The notes below the pieces were generated by a model that was given only the letters and a program-made list of their open reading frames with translations, did not search any database and had not been told where the DNA came from. From the NCBI RefSeq assembly GCF_008905045.1, contig NZ_VWMY01000008.1, positions 62,001 through 126,000 of the forward strand: a stretch of DNA of 64,000 nt, given 5' to 3'. Shown piece after piece: positions 27,255 to 35,963 of the stretch. Origin of the DNA: Streptomyces albicerus. Lineage in GTDB: Bacteria > Actinomycetota > Actinomycetes > Streptomycetales > Streptomycetaceae. The stretch's first letter is position 1, and each line of letters begins with the position of its first letter. The position numbers were made by a program, and so were the translations under genes.

Positions 27255-27719
27255 GTGGCCCAGGACGCGGAAGCGGACCTTCGTGAACTGATCACGGCCC
27301 GCAGCGCCGAACTGGAGGTGCAGGCAGAGAAGTTGAGCCAGCAGTTGCAGGAGGTCCGCGACGAGTTGGAGGAACTTGCTGTCGCCGAACGGGTGGTGCG
27401 TCGGCTGGCTGAGCAGGTACGCGCCGAGGCCGAGCGGCCCGTGACGCCGCCCGCCGGGCAGGTCGCGGGCCGTGCGGTACTGGCGGTGCCGCAGCGCGAG
27501 CGTGGCATGGACGAGACGGTCCTGTCCGCGGACTACCAGCGGATCATGGACGTGGTGCGGCGGGCCGACGGACCGGTCATGGTCAAGCAGGTCTGCGGTG
27601 AGCTGGGGATCTCCCTGGAGCCGGTCCGTTCGGAGGCGATGCGCGCGAAGCTGAACCGGCTGGCCGAGCGGGGCTGGCTGCGCAAGCTCGCGGACGGGAA
27701 GTTCACCACCACACTGTGA
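27255..27719 (+). CDS. Coiled-coil / winged-helix hypothetical protein associated with transposase remnants
   Basis: 154 aa from GTG 27255 with GGAGG nine bases upstream. Residues 1-70 form a strongly charged coiled coil (LRELITARSAELEVQAEKLS). Residues 95-154 look like a winged helix (DYQRIMDVVRRADGPVMVKQ, LNRLAERGWLRKLADGKFTT). Proteins of this type recur in Streptomyces near IS elements; whether it serves transposition is unknown to me. The 210 bp after it hold no gene I can support. Confidence 0.6.
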   Translation: MAQDAEADLRELITARSAELEVQAEKLSQQLQEVRDELEELAVAERVVRRLAEQVRAEAERPVTPPAGQVAGRAVLAVPQRERGMDETVLSADYQRIMDVVRRADGPVMVKQVCGELGISLEPVRSEAMRAKLNRLAERGWLRKLADGKFTTTL

Positions 27720-27936
27720 ACGTGGGCGGGCGCGACGACCTGCGCCTTGGCCGGCCCCCAGGTCATCCCCCACCCCCGTCTTTGATCCTCAAGTGGCAGA
27801 AGGACGCGCCGCTGATGGCGGTGTAGGGCCAACGCGCCGACTACCGCGCCTTCCTGAAGATGCGCGGTACGCATTCTCGGCTTGCGCACAGCGACGGCTC
27901 AGGCTCTTGACAGACGCCGTCCCTACGTTCATGGAC

Positions 27937-28881
27937 ATGACGGGAAACCACAGAGACACCTCGATCACCCGGCGCCGCGCCCTCGCGGTGACCGGCGGCA
28001 CGGTCGCCGCCGGCGGCCTCGCCGTGGCCGGATACCAGGCGGCCTTCGCCGATGACGCGACGACGACCACCGCCGATGCCACCGCCAGCGCCTCGGCGAC
28101 CTCCGCCAGCAGCGAGTGCATGACACTGATGTCGAGTGTCACCGAGGGCCCGTACTACCTGGACGGTGCCCTGGTCCGTAAGGACATCACCGAGGGTAAG
28201 AGCGGTGTCCCGCTGACCCTGCGTCTCACCGTCGTGGACGCCACCGACGGCTGTACCCCGGTGCCCGGCGCGGCCGTGGAGATCTGGCACTGCGACGCCT
28301 GGGGCTACTACTCCGGCTACACCACCGCCAACCCCGGCGGCTCCGCGCCCGCGGAGAGCGAGGACGGTTCAACCGCCAACGACAACACCTATCTGCGCGG
28401 CTACCAGATCGCCAACGCCAACGGGGTTGTCAAGTTCGAGACGATCTTCCCGGGCTGGTACACCCCGCGCACCTGCCACATCCACCTGAAGGTGCACACG
28501 GGCGGTGAGAAGGAGGACGGCACCTACGAGGGCGGCAAGGTCAACTACACCGGCCAGCTGTTCTTCGCCGACGACATCGCCGAGGAGATCTTCACGCTGG
28601 AGCCCTACTCCCAGCACTCCGGCAGCTACACCACCCTCGACAACGACATGGTGTACGACGGCGGCGGTGCCTCCAGCGGTCTGCTCACCCTCAAGGCCAT
28701 GCACAAGAAGGACCCGTCCAAGGGCTACAAGGGCTCCCTCACCCTTGGCGTCGACCCCGACGCGGAGAACACCGGTGCGGGCAGCGGCGGTGGCGGCGAG
28801 GGCGGTACGCCCCCAAGCGACGCCCCCACGGGCACGCCGCCGAGCGACAGTGCCTCCCCGTCGGCCTCGGCGTCCTCCTAA
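27937..28881 (+). CDS. Secreted intradiol ring-cleavage dioxygenase (Tat-exported)
   Basis: About 314 aa from ATG 27937 (ATG 27931 possible). It begins with a twin-arginine signal: TSITRRRALAVTGGTVAAGG. The mature part is an intradiol dioxygenase: TEGPYYLDGALVRKDITEGK with the first Tyr ligand, VEIWHCDAWGYYSGY, and GWYTPRTCHIHLKVH with the remaining Tyr/His/His Fe(III) ligands. The C-terminal 45 residues are a Gly/Ser/Pro-rich linker without a second domain. The enzyme opens catechol-type rings outside the cell, as in lignin-derived aromatic use. The next gene starts 9 bp downstream, so they are probably one transcript. Confidence 0.85.
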   Translation: MTGNHRDTSITRRRALAVTGGTVAAGGLAVAGYQAAFADDATTTTADATASASATSASSECMTLMSSVTEGPYYLDGALVRKDITEGKSGVPLTLRLTVVDATDGCTPVPGAAVEIWHCDAWGYYSGYTTANPGGSAPAESEDGSTANDNTYLRGYQIANANGVVKFETIFPGWYTPRTCHIHLKVHTGGEKEDGTYEGGKVNYTGQLFFADDIAEEIFTLEPYSQHSGSYTTLDNDMVYDGGGASSGLLTLKAMHKKDPSKGYKGSLTLGVDPDAENTGAGSGGGGEGGTPPSDAPTGTPPSDSASPSASASS

Positions 28882-28890
28882 GGTCCTCTA

Positions 28891-29754
28891 ATGAGCAGCC
28901 GCGAGGACGAGACACTGGCGCAGGCCGCCGTGACCGCGCTGACCGGACAGCTGGCGCTCGCCCCCAAGCCCGGCCTGCCCGATCCGCGCGACCTGGGCGC
29001 CCGTACGACCCGGGTGGACCACAGCGCCCTGCGCTGGTCTGCCAAAGCGCTCGCGCCCGGCCTCGCGGCGATGGCCGCCGCGGCCCGCCGCACGGGCGAG
29101 CCCACTTCCCAGCTCCGTACGGAACTCGGGGCGATCGGCCGCTGCACCGAGCACTCGGTGGGCCTGGCCGGCGGCGGCCACCGCGGCGCCCTGTGGGCGC
29201 TCGGCCTGCTGGTCGCCGCGGCCGCCCTCGACCCGCATGCCGGGGCGAAGGACGTGGCCGCGGCCGCCAAGCGCATCGCCGCCCACCCCGACCGACGGGC
29301 CCCGCGACGGCCCTCGCGCGGCTCATCGATCTCGGCGAAGTACGGCGCCGCCGGTGCGCGAGGCGAGGCACGGGCCGGATTCCCGCACGTACGGCGGGCG
29401 TTGGACGCCCTCGCCGCCGCCCGCTCGGCCGGCGCCGACGAGAACGAGGCCCGCCTGGACGCCCTGCTCGCCGTCATGTCCACCCTCCAGGACACCGAAC
29501 TCCTGTACACCGCAGGCCCCATCGGCCTCCGGCACGTCCAGGCCGGGGCCCGCGGGATCCTCGACACCGGCGGTACGGCGACGGAGGCCGGCCGCGAGGC
29601 CCTGCACGCCCTCGACGCCGACCTGCACGCGCGCGCGTGGAGCCCGAGGGGGAGCGCGGGGCTGCTGGCGGGGGCGTTGTTCCTGGACTCGCTTCCGGTG
29701 ACCGTCGGTTCGAAGTCAGACACCGGCAGCAGTTCGCGAGTACGGGCTGCCTGA
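28891..29754 (+). CDS. Triphosphoribosyl-dephospho-CoA synthase family protein (CitG/MdcB)
   Basis: 287 aa. APKPGLPDPRDLGARTTRVD near the N-terminus matches the KPGLVDxxxxGAHxDMD motif of CitG/MdcB (here RTTRVD instead of HxDMD). SSISAKYGAAGARGEARAGF matches the second conserved block. The known family makes the prosthetic-group precursor of citrate lyase or malonate decarboxylase. No such acyl carrier gene is nearby, so its present substrate is uncertain. It is coupled in expression with the dioxygenase before it. Confidence 0.75.
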   Translation: MSSREDETLAQAAVTALTGQLALAPKPGLPDPRDLGARTTRVDHSALRWSAKALAPGLAAMAAAARRTGEPTSQLRTELGAIGRCTEHSVGLAGGGHRGALWALGLLVAAAALDPHAGAKDVAAAAKRIAAHPDRRAPRRPSRGSSISAKYGAAGARGEARAGFPHVRRALDALAAARSAGADENEARLDALLAVMSTLQDTELLYTAGPIGLRHVQAGARGILDTGGTATEAGREALHALDADLHARAWSPRGSAGLLAGALFLDSLPVTVGSKSDTGSSSRVRAA

Positions 29755-29756
29755 GA

Positions 29757-29955
29757 GCCGTCCGCTCGTGGGCCCGGCGCGTCGCCGGACCCATCGCGTA
29801 CGACGCCACCAGCGTCGCCCCTCCCATCAGCAGCCACCCCGCCGTCCCCCACCCGAGCAGCAGCGAGGTCAGGACCAGCGGGCCCAGGGTGCGGGCCACG
29901 GTCACGCCGGTCCCGAAGAAGCCCTGGTACGCGTCGATGCGGTCGGCCGGGGCCT
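29757..29955 (-). pseudogene. C-terminal fragment of an MFS transporter
   Basis: ADRIDAYQGFFGTGVTVART, LGPLVLTSLLLGWGTAGWLL and MGGATLVASYAMGPATRRAH read as the last two membrane helices of an MFS permease. Nothing upstream belongs to the rest of the protein, so only about 65 residues remain. Confidence 0.6.
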
Positions 29956-30079
29956 CCGAACGCATTCGCCCCTGCCCGGCAGGGACCCGGACTTTGCCCA
30001 ATTCACAAGCGGCTCCCATGGAGGTCCCATACGGCTCACCCACGATGGGAGCCCCTGCACGCACCACTCCAGGAGTCCC

Positions 30080-31258
30080 ATGTCCACCCATTCCCCCACC
30101 GCCTCTTCCCCGACGGCTTTGCCCGCACACGGGTCACTGCCGCGCGGAGGAAGGCGAAGACGGGCACTCGTTCGCCGCGCCATCGCCCTGGCCACCTGCG
30201 TCGGCCTCGGCGTCGCCGGCTGCGGCTCCGAGGACTCCTCGTCCACGTCGTCCGAGGCATCTTCGAGCCGGAGTTCATCCGCAACGTCGAGCACGGGCGC
30301 CGGGAAGGCGAACACCGCCGAGGTCGTTGCCGCCGCCAACGCGTTCCTCACGACGCTCTCCGACGACGAGAAGGACACCGCCGTCTACGACTTCGACGAC
30401 GAGGCCAAGGCCAAGGGCTGGTCGAACTTCCCGACCGCGCTCGTCGCGCGCAACGGCATCGAGTTCGCCGACCTCGACGACGACCAGAAGGCCGCGGCGC
30501 TGAAGGTCATGGAGGCCGCCCTCAGCGAGCAGGGTTACAAGGAGCTGGAGGATATCCGCATCGCGGACGAGTACCTCAGCGAGGTGGGGTCGTCGGGCAG
30601 CGGGGGCGGCCCCGGCGGGGGCGACGACTACGGCGCGGACAAGTACTACCTGGCCCTCTTCGGGGAGCCCAGCGAGACCGAGCAGTTCACGGTCCAGTTC
30701 AACGGCCACCACGCGGGGTACAACATCACCTACTACAAGGACGACGTCAGCCTCTCGCCCACGCTGACCGCCATCGAGCCGTCGAAGTTCGAGACGGACG
30801 GCACGTCGTACGCCCCGCTCCAGGACAAGCGGGACACCACCATCGCGGCCATCGGATCGCTCAGCGACAGCGAGCTGGAGAAGGCCGAGATCGACGGCAG
30901 CTTCGACGACCTGCTGCTCGGCCCCGGCAACGACGGCCCCTTCCCCGACCCCGAAGGCGTCGTGGTCGGCGACCTCAGCAAGAAGCAGCAGGACAAGGTC
31001 ACCGCGATGATCCGCACCTGGGTCGACGACCTGGACGAGGAGGCCGCCGAGGCGCTCATCGCCAAGTACGTCTCCGAGTACGACGAGACGTATCTGGGCT
31101 GGAGCGGCGCGACGACCATCGACAACAAGGAGACCTACGTACGGGTCGACGGCCCGTCGGTCTGGATCGAGTTCTCCAACCAGGGCGGCATCGTGGTCGA
31201 CGGAGTGCACCAGCACACGATCTTCCGCGACCAGACCGCCGACTACGGATGGAGCTGA
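30080..31258 (+). CDS. DUF3500 family lipoprotein
   Basis: 392 aa from ATG 30080 with AGGAG four bases before. After an Arg-rich N-terminus comes LATCVGLGVAGCGSED with lipobox VAGC and then a Ser-rich linker. The body fits DUF3500: FLTTLSDDEKDTAVYDFDDE, FTVQFNGHHAGYNITYYKDD, TSYAPLQDKRDTTIAAIGSL and WIEFSNQGGIVVDGVHQHTI with several His. The following HupE-like gene starts 10 bp downstream, a pairing I have seen described only as conserved. The His content and the neighbour suggest extracellular metal or redox chemistry, but no activity is known. Confidence 0.75.
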   Translation: MSTHSPTASSPTALPAHGSLPRGGRRRRALVRRAIALATCVGLGVAGCGSEDSSSTSSEASSSRSSSATSSTGAGKANTAEVVAAANAFLTTLSDDEKDTAVYDFDDEAKAKGWSNFPTALVARNGIEFADLDDDQKAAALKVMEAALSEQGYKELEDIRIADEYLSEVGSSGSGGGPGGGDDYGADKYYLALFGEPSETEQFTVQFNGHHAGYNITYYKDDVSLSPTLTAIEPSKFETDGTSYAPLQDKRDTTIAAIGSLSDSELEKAEIDGSFDDLLLGPGNDGPFPDPEGVVVGDLSKKQQDKVTAMIRTWVDDLDEEAAEALIAKYVSEYDETYLGWSGATTIDNKETYVRVDGPSVWIEFSNQGGIVVDGVHQHTIFRDQTADYGWS

Positions 31259-31268
31259 GGGTTCCACG

Positions 31269-32591
31269 GTGCGCCGTCTCCTGCCCGCACGTCCGTCGGC
31301 AGCTCGTCTGCTGCCGACGTTCCTGCTCGCGGCCCTCATCCTGATCGGCGGCCTCGCGTCGCCGGCCGGCGCCCATCCGATGAGCACCTCGGCCGTCCTC
31401 CTCGATGTCCGCGACGACCGGGTCGAGGGGGAGGTGCAGCTGCCCGTCGACCGCCTGGCCGTCGCCGTGGACCGGGACCTCACCCGGGAGACCGTGCTCG
31501 GCGCCGAGCGGGCGTTCCTCAAGCGGTACACAGCCGAGCACATCACGGCCGTCGGCGAGGACGACCGGCCCTGGACCGTCAGGCTCGGCACCGGTTCGGT
31601 CCGAACGATCGACGAGGTGGCGCACCTCGTCTATCCCCTCGAACTCCGCCCGCCCGACGGCCGGGTCACCACCTTCGACCTGGCCTACGACGTCATCGTC
31701 GAGGAACTGCTCACCCACAAGGTCATCGCCACCGTCCGTTACGACTTCGACCGCGGCATCCTCAAGACCGACGACGCCGAGACCCTCGGAGTCTTCGACT
31801 TCGACACCAAGAGCCTGAAGGTCCCCGCAGGCGAAGGCTCTTGGATACGAGGCTTCGCCACCACCGCCGGCCTGGGTATCGAGCACGTCGGCGAGGGCGC
31901 CGATCACCTGCTGTTCCTCCTCATGCTGCTCATCCCGGCCCCGCTGGTGGCCGCAGGGGGCCGATGGCGCGCGGCTCCTTCATCGCGTCGCAGTATCGTC
32001 CGGGTCGTCCACGTCGTCACCGCGTTCGCCATCGGCCACTCGCTCACCCTGGCCCTGGCGGCCACCGGGGTGATCAACCTGCCGACCCGCCCGGTCGAGA
32101 CCCTGATCGCTCTCTCGATCGCCGTGTCCGCGGTGCACGCTCTACGCCCCCTGGTGACCCGCGGAGAGATCCTCATCGCCGCCGGTTTCGGTCTCGTCCA
32201 CGGCCTGGCGTTCGCCTCCCTCATCAGCGACCTCGGCCTCGACCGCGGCTCGCTCGTGACCACTCTGCTGGGCTTCAACCTGGGCATCGAACTGACCCAA
32301 CTGCTCGTCGTCGCCCTGATGATGCCCTCCCTGATCGTCCTGGCCCGCACCGCCTTCTACCCCGCGTTCCGCATCGGGGTTGCCCTCCTCGGCCTGCTGT
32401 TCTCCATCTCCTGGATGCTCGAGCGCGCCACCCTGACATCGACCGACCCCTTCGAGGGCATCCAGACGTGGCTGGTCGACCACCCGCTGGTCGTCGCCGT
32501 GACGGTCGCGGCGCTGGCCGTCATCGCCCGGCGCACCGCGCCACAGACGTCGTCCGACGGCGACGGAACGCTTCGAGCCGGAGCCCACTGA
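31269..32591 (+). CDS. HupE/UreJ-family membrane protein
   Basis: 440 aa from GTG 31269. A signal peptide ends at PAGAHPMSTS, and an extracytoplasmic domain of about 170 residues follows (mostly beta). Then come six to seven membrane helices that start with LGIEHVGEGADHLLFLLMLL, the H...DHLLF signature of HupE/UreJ. GFGLVHGLAFASLISDLGL is a second conserved His block. The family is proposed to import nickel or cobalt, or to have other metal-related roles. It probably acts with the DUF3500 lipoprotein upstream. Confidence 0.8.
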   Translation: MRRLLPARPSAARLLPTFLLAALILIGGLASPAGAHPMSTSAVLLDVRDDRVEGEVQLPVDRLAVAVDRDLTRETVLGAERAFLKRYTAEHITAVGEDDRPWTVRLGTGSVRTIDEVAHLVYPLELRPPDGRVTTFDLAYDVIVEELLTHKVIATVRYDFDRGILKTDDAETLGVFDFDTKSLKVPAGEGSWIRGFATTAGLGIEHVGEGADHLLFLLMLLIPAPLVAAGGRWRAAPSSRRSIVRVVHVVTAFAIGHSLTLALAATGVINLPTRPVETLIALSIAVSAVHALRPLVTRGEILIAAGFGLVHGLAFASLISDLGLDRGSLVTTLLGFNLGIELTQLLVVALMMPSLIVLARTAFYPAFRIGVALLGLLFSISWMLERATLTSTDPFEGIQTWLVDHPLVVAVTVAALAVIARRTAPQTSSDGDGTLRAGAH

Positions 32592-33028
32592 CAGCGTTCA
32601 TGCCTGCCCAGCCGCTGCGGCAGCCGTGCCCAGGGGGCATGTTCCTGAGGACACCACACGTGACCCGTTGCCGGGTAGGTGGTCAGGATTGTGGGAACGG
32701 GCACGGTTGTTGCTGCGCCTGGAAGGCGTGTAGGACTTGCCGTTGGTGGGGGGAACTCCTCCGGTCCGAGCGCGCCCGCAGCGCGTCCACCGTCTCGTCG
32801 AGCACATGAGAGGTGACGGCCCACCGAGCCCGGGCACTGCTCAGCAAGGTAACGCGTCGCCATCGCCCGCGCCGCCGCCAACAGGCCCGAAGTGCCGCTC
32901 ATGGACGAGCCCTTCGCGGCGCTCGATGCCCAGACCAGCGCAGATCCGGAGGACCTCGTCATCGATCCGACGCCACCCATGATCTCGGCTCGGGGCTCTG
33001 GTCATCGGAGAAGAGCGACGAGGTCAGA
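32592..33028. other. Gene-free stretch holding an ABC ATPase fragment
   Basis: At about 32858-32960 (+) the sequence reads AIARAAANRPEVPLMDEPFA and ALDAQTSADPEDLVID. This is the Walker B / D-loop segment of an SsuB/TauB-type ABC ATPase, about 35 residues long and without the rest. Otherwise nothing is recognised. Confidence 0.5.
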
Positions 33029-33065
33029 GTTGCGCAATACAACCTTGACAGTTGCTTCGTACAAC
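33029..33065. promoter_or_regulatory. Two tandem GTTG-N7-CAAC operators and a -35 box upstream of the MarR gene
   Basis: GTTGCGCAATACAAC at 33029-33043 and GTTGCTTCGTACAAC at 33051-33065 share the same half-sites and are 22 bp apart, two helical turns. TTGACA (33045-33050) lies between them. The position, 15 bp before the MarR start, fits autorepression. Confidence 0.6.
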
Positions 33066-33079
33066 TCCAGGATGGCGTC

Positions 33080-33505
33080 ATGACAGCCCGGGACGAACTC
33101 CTCGATGTGATCCATGAGGCGATCATCCTGTTCTCCCGCAATGCCAGGGTTCGGGCGAACAACATGTACGACGAGCTTTCCTTCGTCGCGTACACGATGC
33201 TGTCCTACGTAGGCACCTTCCCCCATCCGACCGCCTCCGATCTGGCGGAGAGGTACGGCTTGGAGAAGTCCACCGTCAGCCGTCAGCTGTCCCAGCTGGA
33301 GGCGGACGGCTTGCTGCGCCGGGTGGCCCATCCGTCGCGGCCCCGAACCAAGTTGCTGGAACTCACCGACACCGGCCGCGCCTGCCTCGCCCACGTACGG
33401 CAGCACCAGCGCAAGGGGCTGCAGGAACGGCTCGGCCGGTGGCCGGACGAAGACGTCGAGACGTTCAGCCGCCTGCTCTGGCGGTTCGTCACGGAACTCG
33501 ACTGA
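33080..33505 (+). CDS. MarR-family transcriptional regulator
   Basis: 141 aa from ATG 33080. The winged-helix core is clear: PTASDLAERYGLEKSTVSRQ, LSQLEADGLLRRVAHPSRPR and TKLLELTDTGRACLAHVRQH. The N-terminal helix has VIHEAIILFSRNARVRANNM. MarR proteins are ligand-released repressors, usually of their own gene and neighbours. The downstream MaoC gene (166 bp away) is a possible target. Confidence 0.9.
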   Translation: MTARDELLDVIHEAIILFSRNARVRANNMYDELSFVAYTMLSYVGTFPHPTASDLAERYGLEKSTVSRQLSQLEADGLLRRVAHPSRPRTKLLELTDTGRACLAHVRQHQRKGLQERLGRWPDEDVETFSRLLWRFVTELD

Positions 33506-33670
33506 CGTCCGGGACCCGCCCAGGACACCGCTCGCGGTGCCGGCGAAGACGAGCGCTCAGCAGTGACCGCAGGCAGGACGGACGGAGACCCGTATGCGAC
33601 TCGGCACGCACATCCACCGGTTTGTCCCGGTCAGAGGTCAGGCAGGGACTGCACCGGCGCCGGAACGGCG

Positions 33671-34123
33671 GTGAGTCGGGTGCTGTACGCCGAACACCTT
33701 CGGCCCGGGGCCGTGTTCGCCCTGGGCAGCGCCAAGATCTCCAGGGAGGAGATCCTCGATTTCGGCCGCCGCTTCGACCCGCTGCCTCTGCACACGGACG
33801 AGGACGCGGCGGCCGGGAGCCGCTTCGGCGGCCTCATCGCCAGCGGCTTCCACACCGCGGCGGTCCTGCAACGCCTCATGGTGGACGCCGTGTTCTCACG
33901 CGCCGCCATCATCGCCGGCCGGGAGATCAGCTCCCTGCGCATGCGGGCGCCGGTCAGGCCGGAGGACGTCCTGCACGGCACGCTGGAGATCGTGGAGGTG
34001 CGCCCCCGCGACGACGGTACGGCCGTCGTCCGCAGCCGGGGCTCCCTCACGAACGACTCCGGCACCGTCGTGCTGGAAGCACACGGAGAGGCGCTCTGGG
34101 AGCACCGGCGGGCTGGACCGTAG
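33671..34123 (+). CDS. MaoC-like hot-dog dehydratase
   Basis: 150 aa from GTG 33671. FGRRFDPLPLHTDEDAAAGS then RFGGLIASGFHTAAV contains the conserved D...H catalytic pair of R-specific enoyl-CoA hydratases (FDPxPxHxDxxxA). RMRAPVRPEDVLHGTLEIVE and VVRSRGSLTNDSGTVVLEAH complete the hot-dog fold. It acts on acyl-CoA or similar thioesters in the cytoplasm. The partner pathway is not evident; regulation by the MarR gene upstream is inferred from adjacency. Confidence 0.85.
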   Translation: MSRVLYAEHLRPGAVFALGSAKISREEILDFGRRFDPLPLHTDEDAAAGSRFGGLIASGFHTAAVLQRLMVDAVFSRAAIIAGREISSLRMRAPVRPEDVLHGTLEIVEVRPRDDGTAVVRSRGSLTNDSGTVVLEAHGEALWEHRRAGP

Positions 34124-34384
34124 GCGGCACGGCTCGATATTCCGGTACCCCGGTGGTCCCACCGGCGCCCGCTTGACAGCGAGCCGCGCGGGTGCGGGTG
34201 CCTTCTCGGCCGGCGCTGCGGGCCACGGTGGTGGGCCGACCGGGCAGCGTTCCGCGGCCCGGCGCAGCGGCCGGCTTCGACGACGCCCGGGCCGGACGCC
34301 GCCCGGTGACGGCGGACGGCCCTCGGCTCACCGGCCGGCGCGGCGCGGCAACCGCGCTGCGCCGGCCGCGCGCTCCACACGGCG
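34124..34384. other. GC-rich intergenic stretch
   Basis: Convergent ends of the MaoC and methyltransferase genes. No gene or clear terminator is seen. Confidence 0.4.
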
Positions 34385-35083
34385 TCAGCGCAGGGTGAAG
34401 AAGATCATCGGGTTGTCCCTGCTGTCGCGGAGGGGGTGCCCCAGAGCGAGGGCTCGTTTGACGTCGTTCAGACGATCGTGGATCTCGGGTTCGCGGGCCC
34501 GGGAGGCCGTGAAGCAGGCGTTTTCCCGGTCGGTGAGCCAGCGCAGGACGACCGCGCCCTCGGTGAACGGCAGTGGCCTGCGGCCGTGGAAGACGTCGTG
34601 GACGCACACCGGTATGCCCGGCCGCAGGCGCGGGAACAGCTCGCGGATGTACCAGCGGGCGAAACTCGCCGAGTGCGCCGCGTCGATGAAGAGGAAGTCT
34701 GCGGTGTCCGGGATCTTCTCCAGGTTCTCCCGTGCGTCTCCCTGCGTGAACGTCCAGCGGCCGGTGGACAGTTGCTCGGGGATGTTGCGCACGACGTGGT
34801 CCACGACGTCGTACGAGTACAAGTGGCCGGTGCCGTTGTCCCTCAGTGCCTGGAGGATCCAGGTGGTGGACCAGCCGTGGAAGGTGCCGATCTCCACCAC
34901 CGTCTCCGGTCGGGTCTCACGCAGCAGGAGGTAGGTGATCTCCGCCTCGATGTCGTCGAGTTGGGCCTTCAGCGAGGTCGGCGGCGCGAGCAGTTTCCGC
35001 TGCTTCTCGCGGACCCGGTCGAGGTCGTGGGCGTAGGTGCGGTAGAGCCGGATGATGTGGTCGATGTCGATGATCTGGTGCAT
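34385..35083 (-). CDS. Class I SAM-dependent methyltransferase (Methyltransf_24 type)
   Basis: 232 aa from ATG 35083 (MHQIIDIDHI), with GGAG upstream. TVVEIGTFHGWSTTWILQAL is the SAM-binding motif I, GHLYSYDVVDHVV the acidic loop, and FLFIDAAHSASFARWYIREL and VCVHDVFHG the later motifs of the CmcI/Methyltransf_24 group. The substrate is unknown. Its upstream region (35100-35197) is a duplicate of the region before the glycosyltransferase at 38790, including RBS and the first codons, so the two are probably co-regulated. Confidence 0.8.
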   Translation of the reverse strand: MHQIIDIDHIIRLYRTYAHDLDRVREKQRKLLAPPTSLKAQLDDIEAEITYLLLRETRPETVVEIGTFHGWSTTWILQALRDNGTGHLYSYDVVDHVVRNIPEQLSTGRWTFTQGDARENLEKIPDTADFLFIDAAHSASFARWYIRELFPRLRPGIPVCVHDVFHGRRPLPFTEGAVVLRWLTDRENACFTASRAREPEIHDRLNDVKRALALGHPLRDSRDNPMIFFTLR

Positions 35084-35150
35084 GTGCGCTCCGTGCGAAA
35101 CCGGTCCTGGTTGGTCAGGGCGCGGTGACGGTAGGGCGCGGGGACGGGAC

Positions 35151-35197
35151 CGCACGTCACACCCAGGTGCCAACTCCGGTGTCACACCCGGGTATGA
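35151..35197 (-). promoter_or_regulatory. Operator module upstream of the methyltransferase
   Basis: On the minus strand: TCATACCCGGGTGTGA (35197-35182), then 11 bases, then GCACCTGGGTGTGACGTGCG (35170-35151), then 20 bases after TGACGT to TACCGT, a -10-like box. The same two blocks in the same order and near-equal spacing occur at 38678-38724. Confidence 0.65.
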
Positions 35198-35282
35198 GGT
35201 GCCTGGGGCGAGCGTTGGGCCGACCGTCGGGGCGGGCGCCGGGCGTTCCCGTCTGTGAGCCGGCCGCCGCACCGGGCGCGGG

Positions 35283-35963
35283 TCAGGCGGACTTGCCCGG
35301 GGTGATCAGCCCCGACTCGTAGGCCATAACGACGAGTTGGGCCCGGTCGCGGGCGTGGAGCTTGGCGAACATCCGGGTCATGTGGGTCTTGACGGTCTGT
35401 TCGGCCACCACCAGCGTCGCGGCGATCTCCGCGTTCGACAGGCCCTGCGCGACCAGCAGCAGGACCTCCGTCTCCCGTGGCGTGAGGCCGTTCAGCCGCA
35501 CGCGCTCGTCCCGGCGCGGGACGGGGCGGCGCCGGGCCACGTCCTCGATGAGGCGACGGGTGATGGACGGGGCGAGCAGCGCCTCACCGGCGGCGATCAC
35601 CCGCACCGCCTGCACGAGTTCGGCGACCGGGGCGTCCTTGAGCAGGAAGCCGCTGGCCCCGGCGTGCAGGGCCTCGTAGACGTAGTCGTCGATGTCGAAA
35701 GTGGTCAGCATCAGCACCTTGGGCCGGTGCACCACACCGGGCGGCGGATCGAGCAGCTGCCGCGCCGCCTCCAGCCCGTCCATCTCCGGCATCCGTACGT
35801 CCATCACCACCACGTCGGGATGCGTGCTGCGGCTGACCTCGATGCCGAGCCTGCCGTTGGGCGCCTCCCCCACGACGTCGATGTCGCTCTGCATCGACAG
35901 CACCGCGGCGAACCCCGAACGCACCATGTCCTGGTCGTCCACGACGACCACCCGGATAGTCAT
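35283..35963 (-). CDS. NarL/LuxR-type response regulator
   Basis: 226 aa from ATG 35963 (GGAG eight bases upstream; ATG 35969 lies too close to it). A canonical receiver: VVVVDDQDMVRSGFAAVLSM, phospho-Asp in VVVMDVRMPEMDGLEAARQL, Lys in GFLLKDAPVAELVQAV. The C-terminal LuxR HTH has LTPRETEVLLLVAQGLSNAE and VAEQTVKTHMTRMFAKLHAR. No kinase is adjacent. The histidine kinase at 41653-42915 on the same strand is the likely partner, because both promoter regions share paired TCGGCCGAACGGCC sites. Confidence 0.9.
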   Translation of the reverse strand: MTIRVVVVDDQDMVRSGFAAVLSMQSDIDVVGEAPNGRLGIEVSRSTHPDVVVMDVRMPEMDGLEAARQLLDPPPGVVHRPKVLMLTTFDIDDYVYEALHAGASGFLLKDAPVAELVQAVRVIAAGEALLAPSITRRLIEDVARRRPVPRRDERVRLNGLTPRETEVLLLVAQGLSNAEIAATLVVAEQTVKTHMTRMFAKLHARDRAQLVVMAYESGLITPGKSA

